DNA of 64,000 nucleotides, taken from positions 2,120,001 through 2,184,000 of the forward strand of contig NZ_CP132334.1 in the NCBI RefSeq assembly GCF_030758415.1. The letters are read 5' to 3'. Position 1 is the first letter of the stretch, and each line of letters begins with the position of its first letter. The translations under genes were made by a program, and so were the position numbers. This document shows, one piece after another, positions 28,265 to 38,600 of this stretch. The notes under the pieces were generated by a model that made no database searches, was not told the origin of the DNA, and worked only from the letters and a program-made list of their open reading frames with translations. The DNA comes from Parvularcula sp. IMCC14364 (GTDB taxonomy: Bacteria; Pseudomonadota; Alphaproteobacteria; Caulobacterales; Parvularculaceae).

Positions 28265-29595
28265 TGGCACACCCGCCAACCTCTGCATCCAGTATCTCAG
28301 CCCTGCCCCTGACGGCCTTCCCCGAAGGTGATAAGGCTGATTTCACCTGGACTTCGACCCCTGAATTGATCCGCATCATCGACGCATTGTCAGCACAACG
28401 GGCACACAGCGCCATGTTTGTAGGCGGCTGCGTTCGTGACAGCTTTTTGGGCAACCCGCCCCGGATCGGGCAGCCGGACAGCCCGACGGATATCGACATT
28501 GCCACCAGCCTGTCGCCGGACGATACCATGGCTGCCCTGCGCGCAGCAGGCCTCAAGGCTATTCCCACCGGCTATGACCATGGCACAATCACAGCCGTTG
28601 CTGACGGTCTTGTCGCGGAAATCACCACATTGCGGGCTGATCTGGAAACTGACGGGCGCCATGCTACCGTGCAGTACACAGAGGACTGGCAGCAGGACTG
28701 GCGGCGGCGGGACTTCACCATCAATGCCCTTTATGTGACACCGGACGGCAAACTGTTCGACCCCGCAGCGGGACTGACTGACCTCACCCGGCAGAAAGTT
28801 GCGTTCATCGGGGATACACAAACCCGCATCCGGGAAGACTATCTGCGCATTCTGCGCTTCTATCGTTTTTCCGCGCGCTATGCCGCCACCATAGACCCGC
28901 AGGGCCACGCGGCCTGCGAGAGCCTGCGCGCCGGGCTGCAACAGATATCATCAGAGCGTGTCACCGCAGAATTACGCAAGATCCTTGCCGGGCCTCGCCT
29001 GCCCTTCACCCTGACAGCCATGGCGGACAGCGGCATCCTCGCCGAAATCATACCGGCACCAGCAGACCTGCCAAACGCCTGTGCGCTATATGACCTTTGT
29101 CAGCAGACGCACGAAAATACGCCGGAACTTTATCTGGCCGCACTGTGGGATAATCCGGCGGATGTTATCACGCGCCTGCGCCTGTCCAATGCCCAAAGCC
29201 AGCACCTGACCAGTATCAGCACAAATACTGACTGGCTGGCAGCTGCCCCCGATGAAGCTCATGGCCGGGAACTCCTCTATCGGCATGGGCCCGAGGCGCT
29301 GCGCGCTGCAAGCCTGCTGCTGGGGGCCCGCGACCACGCAGCCGGCCTTGAGACGACGCGCTGGCACGATCTGTTCTCCTTGCCAGCCCGCTGGCAGGCA
29401 CCTGCATGCCCTTTTTCGGCTGCCAGCTTTATTGCCCGCGGCCTGCCCATCGGCCCTGCCATCGGCAAGGCGCTCGCAGCAGCAGAAAAGGCGTGGATCG
29501 CCGCCGATTATCCACGCGGTAAAGCCACGATCGATCAGATCATCGACGAGGTGGCTGAGACGGTCCGCACAGGCCAGCCGGGCACGGAGAGTTAA
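28264..29595 (+). CDS. cca: CCA tRNA nucleotidyltransferase
   Basis: Class II nucleotidyltransferase of 443 residues that adds or repairs the tRNA 3' CCA. The head domain shows V-G-G-C-V-R-D, the catalytic D-I-D after P-T (T-D-I-D-I-A-T) and R-R-D-F-T-I-N-A-L; then E-D-Y-L-R-I-L-R-F-Y-R-F. ATG 28264 overlaps the NUDIX stop (TGATG) and is preferred over the TTG three bases before. The gene is unlike the bacterial poly(A) polymerase form, having no basic tail. The tRNA genes in this window already encode CCA, so here the enzyme would mainly repair. Confidence 0.92.
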   Translation: MAHPPTSASSISALPLTAFPEGDKADFTWTSTPELIRIIDALSAQRAHSAMFVGGCVRDSFLGNPPRIGQPDSPTDIDIATSLSPDDTMAALRAAGLKAIPTGYDHGTITAVADGLVAEITTLRADLETDGRHATVQYTEDWQQDWRRRDFTINALYVTPDGKLFDPAAGLTDLTRQKVAFIGDTQTRIREDYLRILRFYRFSARYAATIDPQGHAACESLRAGLQQISSERVTAELRKILAGPRLPFTLTAMADSGILAEIIPAPADLPNACALYDLCQQTHENTPELYLAALWDNPADVITRLRLSNAQSQHLTSISTNTDWLAAAPDEAHGRELLYRHGPEALRAASLLLGARDHAAGLETTRWHDLFSLPARWQAPACPFSAASFIARGLPIGPAIGKALAAAEKAWIAADYPRGKATIDQIIDEVAETVRTGQPGTES

Positions 29596-29632
29596 CCAGC
29601 TTAACCGCCCATTAAGGCTCTCCGGGTCTGTT

Positions 29633-30616
29633 ATGGTCATGACCAAAGACAAGCATCAGGACAGGGACACGTATGAAGCGCTGATGGCCTGCTTTGTGGA
29701 TATGCTGAAAAGCCAGCAGCGCCGCAGTCCGCATACGCTGCGTAATTACACTCACACACTCACCCTCTTTCATGCCTTTTTGAAAGATCATCTGGGCGAC
29801 ACGCCGCGGCTTGAACATCTGGCTGAACTGGAGATCAGGGATTTTCGCGCGTTCCTTGCCAGCCGGAAGAATGACGGTTTGGCCGCAAGCACCCTGCGCG
29901 GTGACCTGTCTGCCCTGCGCAGCTTTTACCGGCATCTGAAAAAGACCCGCGATCTTGACAATCCGGAGGTGGGAAAATTGCGCTCGCCCAAGCTGCCTGC
30001 GCGCCTGCCGCGACCGCTGGCCAGGCAGCAGACGGAAGAAGTCCGTACCCTTCTCTCTGACAGACACCAGCAATCAGATGACTGGCAGGCTGCAAGAGAC
30101 CTCGCCCTGGTGACATTGCTATATGGCGCGGGCTTGCGTATTTCCGAAGCCCTTTCCCTGCAGTGGCGCGACGCCCCGTTCGGCGACTCGTTGCGCGTTA
30201 CCGGCAAGGGCGACAAGACCCGTCTCGTGCCGCTGCTGCCTGCAATTCACGCAGCAATCGCGAAATACCGCACAGCCTTGTGGGCTGATGCAGAAGCCAG
30301 CCTGTACCCAGAAAGATGGGATGAGGCAGGTGAACCGGCACCACTGTTCTTTTCAGCACGCGGTAAAAAACTCAGTCCACGAATGGCGCAGAAAACCATG
30401 CAGCATTTGCGCAGTCAGCTTGGCTTGCCACAAAGCGCAACGCCTCATGCCCTGCGCCACTCCTTCGCGACGCATCTGCTGTCCGCCAGCGGCGACCTGC
30501 GCGCCATCCAGGAACTACTCGGTCACAGCTCTCTTGCCGCCACCCAGCGCTACACAGCCGTGGATAACGAAGAACTCCTGCGCGCCTACAAATCCGCCCA
30601 CCCAAGAGCGCGCTGA
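29633..30616 (+). CDS. xerC: Tyrosine recombinase XerC
   Basis: A 327-residue site-specific recombinase that with XerD resolves chromosome dimers at dif. All catalytic residues are visible: Arg169 (G-A-G-L-R-I-S-E), Lys192 (G-K-G-D-K-T-R), His272-x2-Arg275, His298 (L-L-G-H-S-S) and nucleophile Tyr307. The N-terminal SAM-like domain includes S-P-H-T-L-R-N-Y. The frame is open far upstream into cca, but that part is antifunctional; ATG 29633 (or 29639) opens the conserved domain. It sits 37 bases behind cca, not in a mobile context, so chromosomal XerC is more likely than a phage integrase. Confidence 0.9.
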   Translation: MVMTKDKHQDRDTYEALMACFVDMLKSQQRRSPHTLRNYTHTLTLFHAFLKDHLGDTPRLEHLAELEIRDFRAFLASRKNDGLAASTLRGDLSALRSFYRHLKKTRDLDNPEVGKLRSPKLPARLPRPLARQQTEEVRTLLSDRHQQSDDWQAARDLALVTLLYGAGLRISEALSLQWRDAPFGDSLRVTGKGDKTRLVPLLPAIHAAIAKYRTALWADAEASLYPERWDEAGEPAPLFFSARGKKLSPRMAQKTMQHLRSQLGLPQSATPHALRHSFATHLLSASGDLRAIQELLGHSSLAATQRYTAVDNEELLRAYKSAHPRAR

Positions 30617-30680
30617 TTTCGTCATCCTGAAAGCGCGATCTGGAGATAGCGACCTTCAGGGTAACGAGATCATATGCTCT

Positions 30681-32390
30681 TTAAGCAGAATAATGGGCCG
30701 GGAATTGCACCGCGAACTCGCGCGTGGCGCGCTTGTCGATTTTGCCGGTGCCGCCACGCGGCAGTTGTTGCGGGGAAATCCAGATGCGCTCCGGCACCTT
30801 GAAGCCTGCAATGTTGCCTTTCAGGAAAGAATGCAACTCACCGGCATCAATCGTGCTCTCACCGGGATATACCACCGCCCCGACAATTTCGCCCATCTTC
30901 TCATTTTCGATTCCGAAGACAGTTGCCTCCATCACGCCGTCATATTTATAGATTTCGTTTTCAACTTCGAGGCAGGAAATATTCTCGCCGCCCCGGATAA
31001 TCAGCTCTTTCAGGCGGTCCACGATATAGACAAATCCGTCCTCGTCCAGCTTGCCGAGGTCGCCCGTCTTGAACCAGCCATCTTTCGTCAGCACCCGGTT
31101 GGTTTCTTCTTCCATGCCGAGATAGCCGCGGAAGTTGGCCGGGCTCTTGATACAGATCTCCCCCACTTCGCCAACAGGCAGCTCATTCATATCTTCATCA
31201 AAAATCGAAACCTGCGTTACCGGCGGCACAGCGCGCCCCGTGGAATCCGGCCTTGCCTGATAATCCGTCAACGCATTGATACAGCCAAGCGCATTCGTCT
31301 CGGTCAGGCCATAGCCCGAAGACGAGTTGATCGACGGAAACTTGTCTTTCATCTCCATCACATGATGCGCGGGCCGTTTTGCCCCGCCGGTCGCAATATC
31401 GCGCAACCCGGAGAGCTGTTCTGGCGATGCCGCCTCGACAATCTCGTGTGACTGCGTGGGCACCATCAACAGGTTCGTGATGTTCTCCTCATCAATCAGT
31501 TTCAGCGCGTCCTGCACATCCCAGCGATACATGAACACGATCTTCCGTCCACCGAGGTAAGAGAGCAGGAACGATGAATGGGAGGCGGTCACATGGAACA
31601 GCGGCAGGGTCACCAACATGGCCGGGTTCTCAGGGCGCACATTGGCGTCAGGGCGCAGGGTTTCAATCACATTCAGCAACAATGACCAGGAAAGAACAGC
31701 ACTGACAACACCGCGATGGGTCAGCAACACGCCCTTGGGCTTGCCGGTCGAGCCGGATGTATACAGAATGCAGAAATCACTTTCCGGGTCGATAACCACC
31801 GGCGGCATTTCTGTCGAGGCGTTTTGCGTCAGGGCCTCGAAACTGGCATCCGCAAGATCGCTCTCTTCCACCGCAGAAATCAGTGTCAGGCCCATTTCCG
31901 CCTTATGCAGATGCAGATAGCTGATGCGCTTGGCATCGCCGACGACAATCTTCGCGCCGCTGTCTGTAAGGGCATAGCAAAGCTCTTCTGCCTGCCACCA
32001 GGCATTGAGGGGTAAAACGGTGCCGCCCGCCGCAATAATGCCGAGATAGGCGATGCACCATTCCGGGTAATTGCGCATGGCAATGGCAATCCGGTCACCC
32101 GGCTTCACGTCATACTGGTCGATCAGCGCATTGGCGAACTGGCACCCCTTGGCCCAGACATCCCGGAACCTGTAGCGCTTGTCCTGATACACCATAAATT
32201 CCTGATCGGCGAATTCCTGCGACTTCGCCGCCAGAATATCCCGCAGGGACATGGCAGACATATTGAAAACGCGCTCATAGTCAACGCCGCGAATAGTGCC
32301 CGGCTGACAGCCGAACATCGGGTCCTCTGCCAGGAGTTTCTCGACCGTGGCCTGAATCTCTTCCGTCTTCAGCGGCGCAATGTCTGTCAT
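30681..32390 (-). CDS. Acyl-CoA ligase (AMP-forming)
   Basis: A 569-residue ANL-superfamily enzyme, distinct from the one at 11.5 kb. Motifs: I-L-Y-T-S-G-S-T-G-K-P-K-G, G-Y-G-L-T-E-T-N, G-W-F-K-T-G-D and the C-terminal P-R-G-G-T-G-K-I-D-K with the catalytic lysine. It looks like a fatty-acid or aryl-acid CoA ligase; the substrate cannot be assigned. Convergent with xerC (64 bases between stops) and monocistronic as far as seen. Confidence 0.92.
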   Translation of the reverse strand: MTDIAPLKTEEIQATVEKLLAEDPMFGCQPGTIRGVDYERVFNMSAMSLRDILAAKSQEFADQEFMVYQDKRYRFRDVWAKGCQFANALIDQYDVKPGDRIAIAMRNYPEWCIAYLGIIAAGGTVLPLNAWWQAEELCYALTDSGAKIVVGDAKRISYLHLHKAEMGLTLISAVEESDLADASFEALTQNASTEMPPVVIDPESDFCILYTSGSTGKPKGVLLTHRGVVSAVLSWSLLLNVIETLRPDANVRPENPAMLVTLPLFHVTASHSSFLLSYLGGRKIVFMYRWDVQDALKLIDEENITNLLMVPTQSHEIVEAASPEQLSGLRDIATGGAKRPAHHVMEMKDKFPSINSSSGYGLTETNALGCINALTDYQARPDSTGRAVPPVTQVSIFDEDMNELPVGEVGEICIKSPANFRGYLGMEEETNRVLTKDGWFKTGDLGKLDEDGFVYIVDRLKELIIRGGENISCLEVENEIYKYDGVMEATVFGIENEKMGEIVGAVVYPGESTIDAGELHSFLKGNIAGFKVPERIWISPQQLPRGGTGKIDKRATREFAVQFPAHYSA

Positions 32391-32490
32391 GGTGGTGTCT
32401 CATCCCTGTTTAGTGTTTTGCTTTATATAGGACTGATCTTTTAGCGGAAAAGTCTCAGCCAGCAAGGAAATCAGACAGGTTTTTCACGCT

Positions 32491-32892
32491 CTAGCCTTCA
32501 AAACCCTCCATATGCTGCTTGCCCGCATCACCGATCACCTGCCACGGCGCTTTCGATCCCACATGGAGATGATGCACAACGCGCAACCCCTCACCACCCT
32601 GCGAGATGGCGCCTGCCGGCACAAACATGCGGCCCTCGTCATTGGTCCCCGGCACGCGCGCCCCGCAGGTCCGGCAGAACCAGGTCTGCCATTGCGCATT
32701 CGGCTTGCGCCAGGTGGCAATCATGTTTTCACCACGTATCCAGCGGAAGGCGGTGTTGGGCACCAGCACAACAGCAATCCCGTCAGCCCCCGTGGAGCGA
32801 CGGCAGATCGAACAGTGACAGACATAAACATCTGTCACCTCTTCAGATACTTCAAAGGCCACCAACCCGCAGTTACAGGCCCCTGTTGCCAT
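32491..32892 (-). CDS. GFA/CENP-V-fold zinc protein
   Basis: A 133-residue protein of the glutathione-dependent formaldehyde-activating (Gfa) fold. The zinc ligands are visible in C-N-C near residue 6, C-H-C-S-I-C-R-R at about 25-32, and F-C-R-T-C-G-A near 72-76. Family members are mostly of unknown role, only a few shown to help the glutathione-formaldehyde reaction. It stands alone, about 100 bases upstream of the ligase gene on the same strand. Confidence 0.9.
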   Translation of the reverse strand: MATGACNCGLVAFEVSEEVTDVYVCHCSICRRSTGADGIAVVLVPNTAFRWIRGENMIATWRKPNAQWQTWFCRTCGARVPGTNDEGRMFVPAGAISQGGEGLRVVHHLHVGSKAPWQVIGDAGKQHMEGFEG

Positions 32893-33386
32893 GACAATCC
32901 CCCCTGATTCTTACCGCGATCCCGCCCGGCGCCATACAGGACGGCAGAAACCAGTAACTGGCCCGAATATCCTCCACTGCCTTGGTAAACCTTGCATACA
33001 TGAGTACACGCCCTACCCCCGCTCGCCCCCTGAAGCAATAAACAGTGATCACCAGGGGGCGGGTATCGCGTCAGGAGCACAGGGCAAGGCCACCCATGCA
33101 GAATGACATTGATCTTTGAGATTAGGCTCATACTCAGCATAGCCAGACGATAAAGATTGCCGCGACGCTTACAGTAGCCATGAAGGCGACGTCACGGCGC
33201 TCGGGCAGTATCTGGTTAATTTTGGGGGCCAAGGTATTGAGTGAAGACTTTATTGAAACTGTTGGACTGGACAGTACTATATCCTCGTTTCGACACGAAG
33301 ATGCCTTTTGTTCGTATTTTTGCGATACGAACCAGAGTGATTTGGATTAAGGCCTACGCATCTTAAAATAGGCTATCCTGACAATA
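32893..33386. other. Gene-free region left of the IS element
   Basis: No supported gene. It contains a perfect 9-bp inverted repeat, CGCCCCCTG (33024-33032) with CAGGGGGCG (33053-33061), around a 20-base loop, and turns AT-richer toward the insertion element. Confidence 0.5.
33024..33061. repeat. GC-rich inverted repeat
   Basis: Nine perfectly paired bases separated by 20, with TGATCA inside the loop. No T run follows on either strand, so a terminator is not supported. Possible repeat element or RNA hairpin. Confidence 0.4.
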
Positions 33387-34318
33387 AGAGTCTGAATCAA
33401 AAGTCTTTCATATGAAACATGCTCTTGCCAGTCGTCTTGTTGCGATACGGATGTGAGCCATGAATAGCCATGCGATAGCTGAGGTCCAGCATCGTTCCCA
33501 ATCCTTGGCGAGACGGCGTGATCGCCCTAACCATGCGAATGTGCGTTCTACGACCCATCGCCGGGGCAGGACTTTAAAGCCTTTCATTTTATCGGATCGC
33601 TTGATGATTTCCATCCGGAATGGACCGACTTTTTTAAGTTTGCGCTTTAGCTTATCTCCCGCATAGCCACCATCGGCAAAGATATGGCGAAGCCATGGAA
33701 ATTTGTCTCGCGCTTCCATCAACACCGCTGGTGCGCCGTCGCGATCCTGTACATCCGCGGCATGCACAAGTGCTGTCACCAGAAAGCCTTCCGTATCCGT
33801 CAGAATATGCCGCTTGCGGCCTTTTATATTTTTGCCCGCGTCAAAGCCAGTAATACCGCCACTTTCTGTGGTTTTAACCGACTGGCTATCGATCACACCT
33901 GCGCTGGGGTGTGGGCTTCTGCCGTGTGCTTCGCGGCATTCAAACAGCAGGCGGTGATTGATCTTTTCCAGCAATCTGTCATCACGCCACCAATAAAAAT
34001 ATTTCTGAACCGTCGAAAAAGGCGGGAAATCCCTTGGTAACATGCGCCATTGGCAGCCAGTAGACGCGATATACAACAAGGCGTTCATGATCTCCCGCAT
34101 CGGCCACTTGCGAGGACGCCCCATCCGATTTGGAAGAGGTATTTCAGGTTCAATCAAAGCCCATTCGTCGTCCGTCAGATCACTTGCATAGCGCAGGAAA
34201 CTGCGGTCATAATATGTGCGGGTGGTTTCATTCCAACTCATCTGATCCTCCGTGTCTTAAGCAAACAAAGAGAATCATAAGTCGTTGAAATCACCCAGAT
34301 ACTTTTGGATCAGGCTCT
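33387..34318 (-). mobile_element. IS5-family insertion sequence, complete
   Basis: The ends are imperfect inverted repeats: AGAGTCTGAATCAAAAGT at the left and, read inward on the other strand, AGAGCCTGATCCAAAAGT at the right (15 of 18 match). Both are flanked by TA, fitting a two-base target duplication as in the IS427 group. A single full-length transposase gene fills the element. It appears recently inserted and possibly active. Confidence 0.8.
33408..34241 (-). CDS. IS5-family transposase
   Basis: A 277-residue DDE transposase. The N-terminal part has Y-A-S-D-L-T-D-D-E-W-A-L-I-E-P and R-P-R-K-W-P-M-R-E-I-M-N-A-L-L-Y of IS5/IS427 types; catalytic residues are in V-I-D-S-Q-S-V-K-T (first Asp), F-A-D-G-G-Y-A-G (second Asp) and R-R-W-V-V-E-R-T-F-A-W (Glu). 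It is one uninterrupted frame without the -1/+1 frameshift used by some IS427 elements. Intact, so probably functional. Confidence 0.95.
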   Translation of the reverse strand: MSWNETTRTYYDRSFLRYASDLTDDEWALIEPEIPLPNRMGRPRKWPMREIMNALLYIASTGCQWRMLPRDFPPFSTVQKYFYWWRDDRLLEKINHRLLFECREAHGRSPHPSAGVIDSQSVKTTESGGITGFDAGKNIKGRKRHILTDTEGFLVTALVHAADVQDRDGAPAVLMEARDKFPWLRHIFADGGYAGDKLKRKLKKVGPFRMEIIKRSDKMKGFKVLPRRWVVERTFAWLGRSRRLAKDWERCWTSAIAWLFMAHIRIATRRLARACFI

Positions 34319-34717
34319 TAGCTCCCACGCTTTATTAGAGAGTCCTGCGGCTAATTACCTGATTGTTTTCGGTTTGGCGAACGCGGTGTGCGTGGAGCCG
34401 TCCGCTAGCTTAAGCGCACGCCGCGCGGTTGCGAGTCCATGTCTTGCTTCATTATATTTGATCCAAATAATTGTATTTATTAAACTTGACAGTAATTTGA
34501 TCAAAATCAGGGGCCTTTAGCTAAATCTAAATTACAGGAGTGGTATCAGGCCCCATCCTTGTAGAGATTGATGCCCCCCTCCCCTTAGCCCTACGGCCAG
34601 ATTTACTGAGCATAGCTGATCCCATACGGCGCCCAAATAGAAAGTATTAGTATCACACCGATTCAATTCAGCTCTGTTCTCTGGTATCATTCGTTCACAG
34701 AACTTAGGAGATTGAGG
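34319..34717. other. Gene-free, AT-richer stretch right of the IS
   Basis: No supported gene. An imperfect inverted repeat, CGCGGTGTGCGT against GCGCACGCCGCG, lies near 34380-34430. The rest is low-GC and may hold the promoter of the zinc-ribbon gene. Short ATG frames here have no ribosome site. Confidence 0.45.
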
Positions 34718-35305
34718 GTGGGCGGCTACGGATCAGGAAGTCACAGATATCGCGGAGCAAACAAATGCGAAGCAGTTTGTCGAATTGAAATTCCCTACCT
34801 CAACAAACATGGATTGCTTGAGCCGGGGACGATGACCACCCTCACCTGGTCACGTCGAGGGCAGAAGACTGCCGCGGTTGAACTGGCTACCTGGCCTGAG
34901 TGGATGATGCTGTACTATTGCATTCGGCAAGAGGAAAACACCTTGCGAAAGGTCTCTCAGCGGATAGACTTTGATTGGACAGATACTGCCTTTAGTGGCC
35001 GACGCAGGTGGTTCAAATGCCCCTGCTGTTCGAGGCGCTGCAGTGTCCTTTACCTACTGGGTGGGGTTTTCGCCTGCCGGGAATGCCAGGGCCTCGTCTA
35101 CTGCACGCAGTACGAGGACACATTCCAGCGGCGAGTCTCAAGGGCGCTGAAAATCAAGGAGAAACTGGGTGATCAATCTGGGATTGGGGGCATATTCCCT
35201 GAAAAATCAAAGCGCATGCAGTACTCGACATACGAGCGACTAAGATCTGAGCACGAACAAACTCAAAAGGTGTTTGATCGGTATTTGTCTGCAGCTATCC
35301 TGTGA
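34718..35305 (+). CDS. Zinc-ribbon protein of unknown function
   Basis: A 195-residue protein starting V-G-G-Y-G-S-G-S-H-R-Y. It carries a probable zinc ribbon: C-P-C-C-S-R-R-C near residues 106-112 and F-A-C-R-E-C about 16 residues later. Many proteobacterial genomes hold proteins with this G-x-Y-G-S-G start, R-x-W-F-x-C-P and A-C-R-x-C layout; none has an assigned function as far as I know. GTG 34718 is chosen because AGGAG (34706-34710) is seven bases upstream; a TTG at 34712 is too close. Lies in the island between the IS and the cyclase. Confidence 0.75.
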   Translation: MGGYGSGSHRYRGANKCEAVCRIEIPYLNKHGLLEPGTMTTLTWSRRGQKTAAVELATWPEWMMLYYCIRQEENTLRKVSQRIDFDWTDTAFSGRRRWFKCPCCSRRCSVLYLLGGVFACRECQGLVYCTQYEDTFQRRVSRALKIKEKLGDQSGIGGIFPEKSKRMQYSTYERLRSEHEQTQKVFDRYLSAAIL

Positions 35306-35616
35306 CTTAAATCCTCACTCTTATCCAGAAGCCAGTATGTGATGCGCGTCACTGGACCACATTTCGGTAGGCACTCCAAGACCAACTGTTTCACTTTCAG
35401 GCAGCAGTCCAGCAACACTTTCACAATGTCAGGTCACTTTACATTTGCCAGCCTGGCATATCAAAAGTAATATGGGATCATTAGCTCAATACGTGAGTCT
35501 TCAATGAGGTGTGCTTTTGGGGTTACATACCTGCAAAGTGGCATCTGGCACAGTACTAGAAAGTTAACTCAACTTGATCGATAGTTGATCAGTTTGCGGT
35601 TCGGGGGCTTGGTGAG
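35306..35616. other. Upstream region of the cyclase gene
   Basis: No gene. It holds a CRP-like site (35338-35353) and an inverted repeat TCAACT-8-AGTTGA close to the cyclase start (near 35569-35588). AT-rich, consistent with a promoter-bearing spacer. Confidence 0.5.
35338..35353. promoter_or_regulatory. CRP/FNR-family-like binding site
   Basis: TGTGA-TGCGCG-TCACT matches nine of ten fixed positions of the CRP consensus TGTGA-N6-TCACA. It lies 263 bases before an adenylate cyclase gene. At one mismatch about two such sites are expected by chance in 64 kb, so position, not rarity, gives it weight. Confidence 0.35.
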
Positions 35617-38600
35617 ATGGATAATGAGTACACTTTTCGAAGGGAAATGGCAAAAATCCTTCGAGATACAACTTCACGATTGCCCTCAATTCCAGTGTTG
35701 TTATCTGCCATAACACTGTTTGTATTGGCGATGATTATTTCTCCTTTTTATGTTCAGGAAGATGGTATCGGTGCCCCTACGTCGGAAAATGGGGTGATAG
35801 ACATCAGCGACTGGGACATGACACAGGAGGTTATGCCGCTGATGGGAGAGTGGGAATTCTATTGGGACCAACTTCTAAAGAGTGAGAAAGCAGACGGTGC
35901 AACTTCGGACTACTTGCCCATGCCCGCCCTTTGGAGTGATCACTTCAATTCCATGGGTGCAAACTATCCAAGCGCAGGTGTCGCGACGTACAGGCTTCTG
36001 ATTAAGGGACTTAAACCGGGTAAGTATCAACTGTATTTTCCTCAACTCTACGTCCCCGTGAGAGTCTGGCTGGATGGTGAATTGAGCGCAGAAAACGGGC
36101 GTGTCGGTCGGCTACCTGAAGATACTATTACGGCTTGGGGGAATAGTATTTTAAACTTCACCTCCGACGGCTCTTCACATGAATTACTGATCGAAGTCGC
36201 TGCTCATCATCACCGCGCCAATGGTTTCGAAGAACCGCCTCTACTTGGTTCCGAACAGACCATGGAAGACCATATACAGGTTGCTTCTGCGCTTGGCACA
36301 TTATTTCTAGCTATTCTATTAATGCTATCCGTATACGGGTTTTGTATATTCTTTTTTCGACCTGGAGACAGATCATCTTTGTATTTTGCAATATTCTGCG
36401 CAGCGTTTTTAGTGCCTTCAGCTTCGTTCAATACCAATTTTTTGAGTGTCGCTATAGAGGATTTGAGTTTTTCGAATTTTCTCGCATTGGTCTACCTCCC
36501 TGGTATCATTGCAGTCGCCTCATTTTACTTTTATGTAGCTGAACTATACAAGGAAGAAACTCATCGATTTGTCTCGTACGCCGTCGTCGGTGTTTACGGT
36601 CTCGCGTTCCTCCTGTTCTATTCGTTTTTTGTTGTGGGCGACACGAATACGGCATCAGTTTGGTATCCTCTGATTACCATCAGCTCGCTGGTTGTGCTGA
36701 TCTACCTTTTGTCTGTCATATTAAGAGCGAGTTGGAATGGCCGTGACGGGGCACTAATACTTCTATTGGGTATTTTGTTCTTTGCGGTAACCCTTGCAAA
36801 TGATGCACTCGTTGCGAGCAACATGATAACTTATGATCAAGCTTTGCCTCCAGGTTTAACGGGGTTAGGCCTAGTCATCTTCCTAATTTCCCAAGCTGTT
36901 ATTCTGGCTGAAAGGTGGTCAAAAACGCTTGAGTACTCTGAACAGATGACAAAGGATCTTGGTCAGTTAGTGGAAATGTCTTCCGCAATATCATCAGAAA
37001 TGAACCTGAGAGATTTATTGTTCAAGATTGTTCATTCAGCAGGCGAATTTTTAAACTCAGAAAGAGGTTCATTGTTTCTGTATGATGAAGAAACAGATGA
37101 GTTGTGGTCTTTCATCGCAGAAGGCGTGGGAGATAAAGAAATTCGGTTTCCAGCCGAACAGGGAGTTGCGGGAGCTTGTTTCAAATCGGGCGAAACCATC
37201 AACGTAAAAGATGCATACAAAGACGAGCGGTTTATTGCTCTAGTGGATAAGAAAACAGGTTTCATTACGCAGTCTATTCTGTCGATGCCGGTCAGTACGA
37301 AAGCTGGGCGCCGAATCGGCGTGATGCAGGTACTTAACAAAAAGAGCCGCCTTGGATTTGATGCTATCGATGAATCACGACTGCGTGCATTTGCTTCACA
37401 AGCTGCTATTGCACTTGAAAACGCCACCTTGTTTACAGATGTAATGGAAGCGCGAAACTACAACGATAGTATTCTGAGTTCGATGTCCAATGGGGTGATC
37501 ACAGTTGGGCAAAAAAACCGAGTAGAAAAAATAAATGAGTCCGCAGCGTCAATCTTAGATATCGATACTGAGAATGATCAGCGTGTCGATGTGAATGATC
37601 TATTCTCTGGACAGAACGAATGGGTCCTGGAAGACATTAAGGAGGTCAATTCGAGCTTGCAACCACTGACGCGAGTCGATGTCGATCTGGATTTACCGGA
37701 AGGAGACGCTAAATCGGTGAATTTATCAGTAGTTCCGCTGGTGCTTGAACAGCAGAATATAGGCTCTCTAGTACTATTGGATGACATAACTGAGGAAAAA
37801 CGTGTGAAAGGGACCATGGCACGATTCCTCACAAAGGAAATTGCGGATCAAGTATTAGGTTCCGACGACGATTTGCTGAGTGGTACTAACTATGATGCGA
37901 GTATCATGTTTTCAGATATTCGCAGTTTCACTAGTATCTCTGAGAGTCTCGGCCCAAAAGATACTGTTTCCCTCCTGAATCATTTATTCACCGAAATGGT
38001 CGAAGAGATTTTCAATCATAAAGGTGTTCTCGACAAATTCATCGGCGACGCAATTATGGCAGTTTTCGGCGCTCCTATATCATCTGGAGAAGATCAGGAG
38101 AACAGTGTTGCAAGTGCCATTGGTATTAAGCGCTCGCTCAACCGGATAAACCGGACCCGTGTCGAAGAGAATAAGGAACCAATTCGTATGGGAATTGGTA
38201 TTGCGTCTGGGAGTGTGATTGCCGGTACTATCGGGTCTCCAAAGCGTATGGAGTATACAGTAATTGGGGATAGCGTGAATCTGGCTTCACGAATCGAAGG
38301 ACTCACGAAATACTATGATGCAGGTATATTAGTCTGTAATACGACTAAAATCTCTCTTGAGCAAAAACACAAATTGCGCGAAGTTGATTTAATCCGAGTG
38401 CGAGGTCAAAATAAGCCCAACGAAATTTGGCAGGTTCTGGACTATCACGACGAAATTTCATTTCCCCATATAAGTGATGTGCTCGAGATTCATGGTATAG
38501 CGATGGCTTTGTGGAAGGCAGGCGATTGGAAACATTCGTTGGAAAAGTTCGAGGAATTACTGCAGATTTCCCCACAGGATCGTATAGCTATGATTTATGC

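Noticed and set aside
29633-30616. XerC as an island integrase
   Set aside because: It is directly linked to cca and housekeeping genes, far from the island, and looks like the chromosomal enzyme.
30123-31451. 442-codon plus-strand frame
   Set aside because: Runs through xerC in another frame and antisense to the acyl-CoA ligase; no coding character.
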